Source: Micromonospora pattaloongensis (GTDB taxonomy: Bacteria; Actinomycetota; Actinomycetes; Mycobacteriales; Micromonosporaceae). Taken from it: 64,000 nucleotides of DNA. The notes under the pieces were generated by a model. It saw nothing but the letters and a program-made list of their open reading frames with translations. It did not search any database and had not been told where the DNA came from. Every line of letters begins with the position of its first letter. The first letter of the stretch is position 1. This document shows positions 8,901 to 14,897 of this stretch, one piece after another. The stretch is from the NCBI RefSeq assembly GCF_900107255.1, contig NZ_FNPH01000004.1:1-64000 (forward strand), given 5' to 3'. The position numbers and the translations under genes were made by a program.

Positions 8901-9210
8901 GCTGCGGGAAACCGATCCCCGCCTGGTGGCGATGGAGCTCGACCTGTACTGGGCGGCGAGCGCCGGGGTCGACCCGGTGGACCTGATCAAGCGGTATCCG
9001 GGACGGTTCTCGCTGTTCCACGTGAAGGACATGGCCGCGGACGGTTCGTTCGCGGACGTCGGCGAGGGGACAATCAACTTCTCCCGCATCTTCGCGCACA
9101 GCGAGATGGCCGGCGTGGACTACTACTTCACTGAGAACGACAGCCCGAAGCCCGACGGCGTCTCGTCGGCCTGCGACAGCTACTCGAACCTGCGGAAGAT
9201 CCGCTACTAG
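5917..9210 (+). CDS. Secreted ThuA / PQQ-type sugar dehydrogenase / TIM-barrel isomerase fusion
   Basis: 1097 aa. A signal peptide (residues 1-42, cleavage near AQAQAA) is followed by a ThuA trehalose-utilisation-like class I GATase-fold domain (about 45-270). Next is a glucose/sorbosone dehydrogenase-type beta-propeller (about 285-745) with motifs such as HSDGLVGLTIDNDF, NTNDLRGKIIRI and GNYGWPYCIGPN. A small domain starting at Cys784 (784-838) recurs in the protein at 52.7 kb. The C-terminus (about 855-1097) is a xylose-isomerase-like TIM barrel with HIGLVLYTVR, YHNHGFEF, MELDLYW and FHVKDM, so its metal-site residues look kept. The start has a GGGAGAG ribosome site. The fusion links sugar oxidation to further conversion in one exported chain. 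The exact substrate is unknown; a 3-keto-sugar intermediate is an inference. Confidence 0.85.
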   Translation: MDRRAVPRITNRWAPVARVAAALLAVPLLSVASSPAQAQAAQPRFTVLVFSKVTNVAHDSIPAGVAAIKQLGRQHNFAVTATTDAHVFTDKRLRPYDAVIFNNTNSTPEKGNLLNAEQRAAFQRFIQGGGGFAGLHSATASERDWGWYAGLVGATFDNHPTPRAGRIEVLDRVHPSTRGLPQLWERTEEWYNWQAAPNGNVHVLTELRTTDNPEGLTGGPEHAHSWCQVYDGGRSWYTASGHDGSAFAEPLFRQHLLGGIEWAAGAAGGDCGATEWGNFRKTTLEGDTNLADPFELAPLPDGRVLYVQRTGQIKLIHATQNPPTTTLAGDLRLQLDTKQHSDGLVGLTIDNDFADNGWVYLLYTDPMVPAPEQAHFNLSRFTLVGDTLDMASEKRLLRFPVWRNELRANVHMAGSLTMDDDGNLYAATGDNTDPFVQQGYSPIDERPGQRAADAQATSANTNDLRGKIIRIHPEDDGTYTVPDGNLFTGAEDGGGKTRPEIYAMGFRNPFRIAYDEAADALLVADYGPDATVTNPQRGPAGMVEQNRITRAGNYGWPYCIGPNIPYVDYDFATGQSGEAFNCAAPVNDSPHNTGLRNLPAAQTPLIWYGNARQGWGRDEFPEIPAGGAPMAGAVYEYDATLDSATKFPEYYDGKWFISEYGGNWYKTVSVLERDAPSAAFPPARAGDLLSINSFVPTMGFTAPFDAEFGADGSLYVIDFGSGSGVGRGSHNRGSGIYRIDYVGGPAATTPRDRCMWGYSPASTVSFGAGRAHTDVPNDDLGDGCTIMDVIWHEAPFRNHDLFVEAVGEVTRELRDAGTITPEERSQIMSAANRSEIGNTAPVTRNRTVPNNHIGLVLYTVRATMPAAPEATLAALSDCGFRNAEPSGSVNNYYGKSATDLAPRVAGAGMSVPSTGVSQSNLENNLDGVIADAKAFGARYVRISGSGSWRPADYAKLARTLNSVGAKLKQAGITVAYHNHGFEFTEQNGVRGYDVLLRETDPRLVAMELDLYWAASAGVDPVDLIKRYPGRFSLFHVKDMAADGSFADVGEGTINFSRIFAHSEMAGVDYYFTENDSPKPDGVSSACDSYSNLRKIRY

Positions 9211-9219
9211 GATGGTCGC

Positions 9220-9250
9220 GGCCCGCACCGCCGTCATGGCGGTGCGGGCC
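9220..9250 (+). terminator. Hairpin terminator after the fusion gene
   Basis: A perfect 13-bp stem (9220-9232 with 9238-9250) with loop GTCAT begins 10 nt after the stop codon. Confidence 0.8.
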
Positions 9251-9273
9251 GACTGCCGAGGAGATCACGTACG

Positions 9274-10101
9274 TTGTCCCAGAACCGTCCGCCGCAGGCC
9301 CCCGCCGAGCTGCGACCCGACTGCGCGCGCTGCTTCGGGCTCTGCTGCGTGGCGCTGCCCTTCGCCGCGTCGGCCGATTTCGCCGTCGACAAGCCCGCCG
9401 GCCAGCCGTGCGGGAACCTGCAGTCCGACTTCCGCTGCGGCATCCACGCGGGGCTGCGCGAGCGCGGCTTCGCCGGCTGCACCGTCTTCGACTGCTTCGG
9501 CGCGGGACAGAAGGTCTCCCAGGTGACGTTCGGCGGACGGGACTGGCGGGCGGCGCCGGAGACTGCGGGGCAGATGTTCGCGGTGTTCCCGGTCATGCGG
9601 CAGCTCCACGAGCTGCTCCGGTACGTGACCGAGGCGCTGGCGCTGCCGGCGGCCCGCCCCGTCCACGGCGAGCTGCGGCGCGCGCTCGACGACCTCGGGG
9701 CGCACACCCGCGACAGCGCCGAGGCGCTCGTGGCGCTGGACGTGCCGGCGCTGCGCTCCGACGTCAACGCGCTGCTGCTGCGCGCCAGCGAGCTGGTGCG
9801 GGCCACGATCCCGGGACGCAAGAAGAACCATCGCGGCGCCGACCTGATCGGGGCCCGGTTCGCCGGCGCGACGCTGCGGGGCGCGAACCTGCGCGGCGCG
9901 TACCTCATCGGGGCGGACCTGCGCAACGCCGACCTGCGCGGGGCCGATCTGATCGGCGCGGATCTGCGCGGGGCGGACCTGCGGGGCGCCGACCTCACCG
10001 ACAGCATCTTCCTGACCCAGGCGCAGGTCACGGCGGCCCGGGGCGACGGCGCGACGAGGCTGCCCCGCGCGCTCGACCGCCCCGCTCACTGGCACCGCTA
10101 G
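9274..10101 (+). CDS. Cysteine-cluster and pentapeptide-repeat protein
   Basis: 275 aa from the TTG at 9274, which is 11 nt after a strong GAGGAG site; no better start exists. The N-terminal third holds a Cys-rich cluster (CARCFGLCC at about 18-26 and further Cys near 49, 59, 69 and 73) suggesting a metal or Fe-S site. The C-terminal part (about 188-245) has at least ten A(D/N)LRG-type pentapeptides, for example GADLRNADLRGADL, which fold into a right-handed beta-helix. No signal peptide is seen. Pentapeptide proteins can mimic DNA or act as scaffolds; the role of this combination is not known to me. It lies between a terminator and an MFS gene with its own leaderless-type start. Confidence 0.8.
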   Translation: MSQNRPPQAPAELRPDCARCFGLCCVALPFAASADFAVDKPAGQPCGNLQSDFRCGIHAGLRERGFAGCTVFDCFGAGQKVSQVTFGGRDWRAAPETAGQMFAVFPVMRQLHELLRYVTEALALPAARPVHGELRRALDDLGAHTRDSAEALVALDVPALRSDVNALLLRASELVRATIPGRKKNHRGADLIGARFAGATLRGANLRGAYLIGADLRNADLRGADLIGADLRGADLRGADLTDSIFLTQAQVTAARGDGATRLPRALDRPAHWHR

Positions 10102-10149
10102 CGCAAATCATGGACATCAAGCGAACGTGAACCCGTACCGTCTGGCGTC

Positions 10150-11580
10150 ATGAGTGTCATCCACGGGGATCGGAAGACCTTCTACGCGCTGCTGTTCAAC
10201 ACGCTGCTGGTTTCGGTGATCAACTACACCGTCTGGTTCGCGATCACCTTTTATGTCTACCTGCAGACGCGCTCGGTCTTCGCCACCGGCGTGGTCTCCG
10301 GGATCTTCCTGGTGACAACGGCGCTGACCGGGATCTGGTTCGGCAGCCTGGTCGACCATTACCGCAAGAAGACGATCATGCAGGTGTCGGCGGCGGTGTC
10401 GGCCGCGTTGTACACGGCGGCCTTCGCGGTCTATCAGACCGCCCCGCAGGGATCGTTCACCGACGCGACGAGCGTCCGGCTGTGGACCCTCATCGTGTTG
10501 CTGACGGTGGGCGTCATCGCGGGAAACATCCGCACCATCGCCCTGTCGACGTTGGTGACCGTGCTGATGGCCGAAGACTCGCGGGATCGGGCCAACGGTC
10601 TGGTCGGCACGACATCCGGGGTGTCCTTCCTGGTCACATCGGTGATCAGCGGACTGCTGGTGGCGGCCGGCGGCATGTTCTGGGTGCTGCTGCTGGCATT
10701 GGCGGTGCTCGGGCTCGCCCTGCTGCACCTGGCCCTCGTCCCGGTGCCGGAGCGCACCGGGACGCCGCTCGTCCGGGTCGGCGCCACGCCCGCGGAGAGC
10801 TCCCTGCCGCCGGAGGAGGCGCTGCCGGCGGCGGCGGGCGGACCCGCGGCCGCCGGTGAACCGGCGGTTCCCGCCACGCGCACGGTGGACCTGCGGGGCA
10901 CGATCCGCGTCGTCGGCGAGGTGCCCGGGCTGATGGCGCTGATCTTCTTCTCCGCCTTCAACAACTTCCTCGGCGGCGTCTTCATGGCGCTGATGGACGC
11001 GTACGGGCTGTCGCTGATGTCGGTCCAGGCCTGGGGTCTGCTGTGGGGAGTGCTGAGCACCGGCTTCATCGTCGGCGGGCTGCTCATCGCCCGCACCGGT
11101 CTCGGCAAGAACCCGGTGTGGCTGTTGCTCTTCGTCAACCTCGTGCTGTGGACCGTCACCATGCTGTTCCCGCTGCGCGCCTCGGTCGTCCTGCTCGCCG
11201 TCGGCATGTACGTGTACATGGTGCTCGTGCCGTACGCGGAGGCCGCCGAGCAGACGATCCTGCAGAAGGTGGTGCCGTACGAGCGGCAGGGGCGGGTGTT
11301 CGGCTTCGCGCAGAGCGTCGAGCAGGCCGCGTCACCCCTGACCGCGTTCCTGATCTCGCCGATCGCGCAGTTCGTGTTCATCCCGTTCATGACCGACGGT
11401 AGGGGCGCCGGGTTGATCGGAGGGTGGTTCGGCACGGGGGCAGATCGCGGTCTCGCCCTGATCTTCGTGCTCACCGGCATCATCGGCCTGATCGCCACGA
11501 CCCTGGCGTTGCGCAGCGCCCCGTACCGCCGGCTCAGCCGCCGCTACACCGGGGATCCGGTGCCGGGCGCTCATGTTTGA
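10150..11580 (+). CDS. MFS transporter, multidrug-type
   Basis: 476 aa with about 12 hydrophobic segments and a long Pro/Ala/Gly-rich cytoplasmic loop at residues 212-250. The loop-2-like motif GSLVDHYRKKTIM near residue 65 matches the MFS signature GxxxDrxGrr. It probably exports small molecules by proton antiport; no substrate can be named. A TACCGT box 8 nt before the ATG and the lack of a clear ribosome site point to a leaderless or nearly leaderless mRNA. Confidence 0.85.
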   Translation: MSVIHGDRKTFYALLFNTLLVSVINYTVWFAITFYVYLQTRSVFATGVVSGIFLVTTALTGIWFGSLVDHYRKKTIMQVSAAVSAALYTAAFAVYQTAPQGSFTDATSVRLWTLIVLLTVGVIAGNIRTIALSTLVTVLMAEDSRDRANGLVGTTSGVSFLVTSVISGLLVAAGGMFWVLLLALAVLGLALLHLALVPVPERTGTPLVRVGATPAESSLPPEEALPAAAGGPAAAGEPAVPATRTVDLRGTIRVVGEVPGLMALIFFSAFNNFLGGVFMALMDAYGLSLMSVQAWGLLWGVLSTGFIVGGLLIARTGLGKNPVWLLLFVNLVLWTVTMLFPLRASVVLLAVGMYVYMVLVPYAEAAEQTILQKVVPYERQGRVFGFAQSVEQAASPLTAFLISPIAQFVFIPFMTDGRGAGLIGGWFGTGADRGLALIFVLTGIIGLIATTLALRSAPYRRLSRRYTGDPVPGAHV

Positions 11581-11604
11581 GTCGTCGCCCAGCCGGGGCA
11601 GGTA

Positions 11605-11619
11605 CATCGGAAACCGATG
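11605..11619 (+). promoter_or_regulatory. Small palindrome before the DUF2188 gene
   Basis: CATCGG and CCGATG are separated by AAA, 24 nt before the start codon. It overlaps the expected promoter zone of the following gene and may be an operator or a small mRNA hairpin. No regulator is identified. Confidence 0.3.
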
Positions 11620-11642
11620 GACCGCACAGGGAGGAGCTGACG

Positions 11643-11873
11643 ATGCCGACCGGCGACGTCGAGACGTACCACGAGGACGGGCAGTGGAAGAACCGTCCCG
11701 AGGGCAACCAGCGCGCCAGCAGCACGCACGACACGAAGTCCGAGGCGCAGGCCCGCGGGCGCGACATGGCGGTGGACCGTGGCGCCGAGCACGTCATCAA
11801 GAAGGAGGACGGTCGGATCGGGGAGAAGAACACGTACCCCCGCGAGCGCGACCCCCGCGACATCCCGGGCTGA
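11643..11873 (+). CDS. DUF2188 family small protein
   Basis: 76 aa, very hydrophilic. The motif order W..RPEGN..A, TKSEAQARGRDMA and KKEDGRIGEKNTYPRERDP fits DUF2188, a family of small proteins made of a short repeated beta-hairpin unit. It has no signal peptide or membrane segment. A GGGAGGAG site precedes the ATG. Biochemical function is unknown. The gene stands alone, followed by a palindromic repeat. Confidence 0.85.
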   Translation: MPTGDVETYHEDGQWKNRPEGNQRASSTHDTKSEAQARGRDMAVDRGAEHVIKKEDGRIGEKNTYPRERDPRDIPG

Positions 11874-11926
11874 CGCCGCCGCGGGATCGCCGTTGCCGGA
11901 GGCCGGCAACAGTGAGCGGCTGAGCG

Positions 11927-11964
11927 ATATGCCGGAGAGTCATAAATATGCCTCTCCGGCATAT
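11927..11964. repeat. Dispersed palindromic element, copy 1
   Basis: A perfect 13-bp inverted repeat (11927-11939 with 11952-11964) has the spacer TCATAAATATGC. The central 17 nt AGTCATAAATATGCCTC (11938-11954) occur exactly, in reverse complement, at 27094-27110. The arms of the two copies differ at two positions, and each change is matched on the opposite arm. The AT-rich centre is unlike the surrounding GC-rich DNA. Confidence 0.8.
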
Positions 11965-11975
11965 TCCTCGATCGG

Positions 11976-12035
11976 CATCCGTGTCTCCAGCATCGGTGTC
12001 TCCAGCACCCATGGCTCCAGCATCCGTGTCCCGGC
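11976..12035. repeat. 15-bp tandem repeats beside the palindromic element
   Basis: Four consecutive 15-bp units of the form CATC(C/G)GTGTCTCCAG run from 11976; the third and fourth have diverged. They lie 11 bp from the palindrome and end near the stop of the minus-strand kinase gene. No reading frame through them looks like a gene. Confidence 0.75.
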
Positions 12036-12058
12036 CGACGTTCCCGCGACGAAGCGCC

Positions 12059-12529
12059 TCACCCCTCCGGCATCGGCGCGATCCGGAACCCGCCCCGGCC
12101 GTCGAACCGGACCTCGTACAGCCGGTCGAACCCGTCGGCCGGGCGCGGCGGCTGCAGCCGCTTGAGCGTGGCGAACAGCCCCACGTCGGGCACCCGGGCC
12201 CGCCCCTCGCGCACGGCGTTGCGGGCCAGCGCTCCCCGCACGTCCGGTGGGAACCAGTAGCCGACCGTCGCGGCGCCGTGTGCCCGCGCCGCCTCGATCA
12301 GCGGCTGCCACTCCCGGGGCGAGGGATTCGTGTTGTCGACCGCGACGCAGCGGCCCGCCGCGAGCGCCTCGGCGACGAGCCGCATCTGCCGTCGCTGCCG
12401 GTCGCGGGCGTGCGGGAACGCGTCCTTGCTGACCACCACGTGATCGGGCGCCAGCAGGCGCCGGGTGAACGTCGACTTGCCGGAGGCCTGCAGCCCGATC
12501 AGCACCGCGAGCTCCAGACCATCGACCAC
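12059..12529 (-). CDS. P-loop kinase of the polynucleotide kinase-like AAA group
   Basis: 156 aa. The Walker A motif GLQASGKST lies at residues 12-20, and VAVDNTNPSPREW near 63-75 fits the Walker B / DNTN region of bacterial polynucleotide or zeta-toxin-like kinases. VSKDAFP near 33 is also typical. No Cys or membrane segment is present. The likely reaction is phosphorylation of a nucleic-acid end or small molecule; the substrate is not known. The start is the GTG at 12529, with a weak ribosome site. It lies 15 bp behind a small gene on the same strand and is probably co-transcribed with it. Confidence 0.8.
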   Translation of the reverse strand: MVDGLELAVLIGLQASGKSTFTRRLLAPDHVVVSKDAFPHARDRQRRQMRLVAEALAAGRCVAVDNTNPSPREWQPLIEAARAHGAATVGYWFPPDVRGALARNAVREGRARVPDVGLFATLKRLQPPRPADGFDRLYEVRFDGRGGFRIAPMPEG

Positions 12530-12544
12530 CGCCGGGCGCGTGGC

Positions 12545-12772
12545 TCAGCGCGGCGCGTCGGGATGACCCGGAGTGTTCGAACCGCCCCCGCTGGCGCCCG
12601 AGCTGCCCCCGGCCACGCCCGAGCCGTCATCCTCGGTGATCAGATCCGGGTCGCCCTCCGCGCGTGGACCCGTTCTGGCCCGCGTCTCCTGGTGGTCCAG
12701 CGGCACCCCGCCGACCGCCTCCGACGCGCCCCGATCGGGATCCCGCTCGCCCGGCCCCATGTCGCGTCCCAC
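12545..12772 (-). CDS. Small hydrophilic hypothetical protein
   Basis: 75 aa from the GTG at 12772, preceded by a strong GGAGG site at good spacing. The composition is acidic, rich in Gly, Asp and Pro, and probably disordered: it starts with MGRDMGPGERDPDRG and ends in a Gly/Ser-rich tail. No family is recognised. A SigB-like promoter lies about 60 nt upstream, and the P-loop kinase gene follows after 15 bp. A longer frame upstream to 13165 exists but overlaps the divergent membrane-protein gene and is not favoured. Confidence 0.55.
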   Translation of the reverse strand: MGRDMGPGERDPDRGASEAVGGVPLDHQETRARTGPRAEGDPDLITEDDGSGVAGGSSGASGGGSNTPGHPDAPR

Positions 12773-12833
12773 GCTGATCCTCCGTTCCCATCCGCCGGCC
12801 ACGGTCGACCACCGCCCACGTCGGGTGTCGCGG

Positions 12834-12858
12834 CTACCCGCTGTGGCCCGGACCAAAC
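12834..12858 (-). promoter_or_regulatory. SigB-like promoter
   Basis: On the minus strand GTTT (12858-12855), a 15-nt spacer and GGGTAG (12839-12834) match the GNNT-N14-16-GGGTA pattern of actinobacterial general-stress sigma factors. It points at the small gene starting at 12772. Confidence 0.5.
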
Positions 12859-12971
12859 CCGCCGCAGCATCGCGACGCCGCAGCTCACGGCCCAGGTCAG
12901 CCGGCGTCTCCAAGATTAAGTTTTGCTTTGCGGACGTGCTCGTTCCCGCTCGGCGCCGGTACCTTGCGGCG

Positions 12972-13640
12972 ATGCGACATCTCGGAACCTTGATCGCCGC
13001 GGTCGTCACGGCACCGCTGGTCTGGATATTGCTCGCCGCGGGGCAGGATCGCTCCCTGCGGGCCTTCGCCGCCGCGCAGGACGGCGCGGAACTCACCGGT
13101 GGCGACTTCCTCCGCCCGGTGCTGGTGCTCGCTGCCGCGGGAATCCTGCTCGGCCTGATCGGCACGCTGCGGTACTCGCCGCTGGGCGCGACGGTCGCCG
13201 GAGCCGCGTACGCGGCCAGCTACCTGGGCCTGCTGGTCAGCCCGTCCCGGGCGCTCGACGTGGTGGACCACACGCTGTCCGTCGCCGGCCACCGGATCGA
13301 GCTGGCCGCCCCCGTCCGGTCCGGGACGACGCTGCTGCTCGGCGCCCTGCTGCTGGTCTCGGTCGCCAGCGTGCAGCGGTGGCGGCGGTGGCCGCGGCCC
13401 ACGGCTGACGAGTTCCCCGTGGTCGTCCCCGACGAGATCATCCCGCCGATGAAGGGGCAGGACCGGCCGCTCGGCGCCGACGGCCTCGGGCTCGGCAAGC
13501 GCGATGGCGCGGGGGAGCGGGACGACTTGCCGGCAGAGCCGGAGCCCGCCATGGCGGGCACCCGGCACTGGAGCACGACGCGTTCGAACCAGGCGGCACC
13601 CGACCCGCAGGGGTGGTCGCAGACGACGCGCGAGTGGTGA
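12972..13640 (+). CDS. Membrane protein of unknown function
   Basis: 222 aa from the ATG at 12972. Four hydrophobic segments (about residues 5-22, 45-62, 70-90 and 112-131) are followed by a hydrophilic, charged C-terminal tail of about 85 residues ending in TTREW. No catalytic motif or known family is recognised. The frame is open further upstream, but the ATG at 12972 precedes the first membrane segment directly. It is divergent from the small-protein/kinase pair, with an intergenic region holding an AT-rich stretch (12909-12925). Confidence 0.65.
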   Translation: MRHLGTLIAAVVTAPLVWILLAAGQDRSLRAFAAAQDGAELTGGDFLRPVLVLAAAGILLGLIGTLRYSPLGATVAGAAYAASYLGLLVSPSRALDVVDHTLSVAGHRIELAAPVRSGTTLLLGALLLVSVASVQRWRRWPRPTADEFPVVVPDEIIPPMKGQDRPLGADGLGLGKRDGAGERDDLPAEPEPAMAGTRHWSTTRSNQAAPDPQGWSQTTREW

Positions 13641-13695
13641 CCTGACCGCCGAGCCGGGGTGGGGGCGCGGTCGGCGCACCCCCCGCGGCGGTGGC

Positions 13696-14643
13696 CTACG
13701 GCAGGCTCCACCGCTGGCCGGGGCGGTCGGCGCAGACCGCGAGCACCGGGCGGGAGCCGTACGTGCCACCGGCGTCGCGATCCTCCAGGCAGGCGCCGCT
13801 GGCCGCGTGGACGAGACGGCCGTCGGGGTCGCGCAGCCACTGCTGCGCCGGCGTGCGGTCGCAGTGCCACAGCTGGACCATCGAGCCGTACGCCGTGGCG
13901 CCGCCGAGCGGCCGCATGCACTTGCCGAGCGCCCGGACCGTGCCGTCGGCGTCGAACGTCCACCGCTGCGCCGCGCTGTCGTCGCACTGCCACAACTGCA
14001 CCGGTGCCGCCGGCTCGGTGTCGCTCGCATAGCCGTCCAGACAGGACGAATCCTGGGCGATCCGTCCAGCGTCCCCGGACGTCGACGGCTCCGTGGACGC
14101 CGACGCGGGTGCGGAGCTCGACGCCGGTGCGGAGCCAGCGGCGGATGTCGGACCGGGGGTGTCGACCGCCGGGCCGGGGGCGTCGCGCGACGGCCCCGTC
14201 AACACCGCCCCGACGATCCCGACCGTCGCCGCGAGCGCGATCGAACCGCCGCCGAGCGCGACCCTCGCCAGAACGCCCCCGCCGCCGCGGCTACCCGCCG
14301 GTGCCGATCCGGGGGCGTCGACGGCGTCCGGAGCGTGGCCGTCCGCCCGGTGCGCGCCGGGCGCGGGTGACGGGCGGCGGGGCGGGAAGCGGTCGTCGCC
14401 ACGGGCCCGGCTGGCGGGGTCGGCGCTCGCCGGCGGTAATGGGTGGTCGCCGTGCGGGTCGGTGGCGGTGACGAACCGCCGGACCAGCGCGGCATTGCCG
14501 AGTTCCCCGGAGGCGGCGCAGTGCAGACAGCTCGCGTCGGCGAACGCGCGACCGCAGCGTGGACACCGGCCGGCCGGGCTCGCGCCCGGATCGCCGGCGT
14601 GCCCGGCGCCCGCGGGGCGGTCGTCATCGGTGGAGCCGGTCAC
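13696..14643 (-). CDS. Zinc-ribbon, membrane-anchored ricin B-type lectin protein
   Basis: 315 aa from the GTG at 14643, with GAGGACGAG before it. The N-terminus carries a zinc-ribbon-like CPRCGRAFADASCLHC (about 28-43). A disordered Pro/Asp-rich region follows, then one membrane segment (about 127-147) and a Ser/Ala/Pro linker. The C-terminal 130 residues form a ricin-type beta-trefoil with repeats LWQCDDSAAQRW, LWHCDRTPAQQW and a final DRPGQRWSL. The topology suggests a cytoplasmic zinc ribbon and an extracellular carbohydrate-binding head. No enzyme domain is present. A binding or sensing role is inferred. Confidence 0.8.
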   Translation of the reverse strand: MTGSTDDDRPAGAGHAGDPGASPAGRCPRCGRAFADASCLHCAASGELGNAALVRRFVTATDPHGDHPLPPASADPASRARGDDRFPPRRPSPAPGAHRADGHAPDAVDAPGSAPAGSRGGGGVLARVALGGGSIALAATVGIVGAVLTGPSRDAPGPAVDTPGPTSAAGSAPASSSAPASASTEPSTSGDAGRIAQDSSCLDGYASDTEPAAPVQLWQCDDSAAQRWTFDADGTVRALGKCMRPLGGATAYGSMVQLWHCDRTPAQQWLRDPDGRLVHAASGACLEDRDAGGTYGSRPVLAVCADRPGQRWSLP

Positions 14644-14897
14644 CTCGTCCTCACCGTATGCGGGCCGGGTCCCCGGCCGATGCCTGGCGGCACGTGGCTC
14701 GCGCCGACCGTCATGCGTACCGTACGCCGACAGGTGCCGGCCGTCATGCCGTACGCGACGCGTGGCGGGCGGGTGTCCGGCATGGACATCTTTGTCACGA
14801 CGTCCCGATCACGCTCCGTCCGCCCGGCGAATACGCGCCGACAGTGTGGCCGCTCAGCCGTTGGTCACGACGCGCCCGCGCCCTACCGTGGGGTGCC
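14644..14897. other. Divergent promoter region
   Basis: 254 bp between the lectin-protein and GGDEF-protein genes. The + strand ends in TACCGT (14885-14890), 7 nt before the GTG at 14898, a leaderless-type arrangement. Nothing else is recognised here. Confidence 0.5.

Noticed and set aside
12773-13165. N-terminal extension of the small minus-strand gene at 12545
   Set aside because: The extension overlaps the divergent membrane-protein gene and its composition is that of a shadow frame. The GTG at 12772 has a strong ribosome site.
13580-13600. tRNA-like GTTCGAACC
   Set aside because: The T-loop-like word is inside the membrane-protein gene and no acceptor, D or anticodon stems can be drawn around it.
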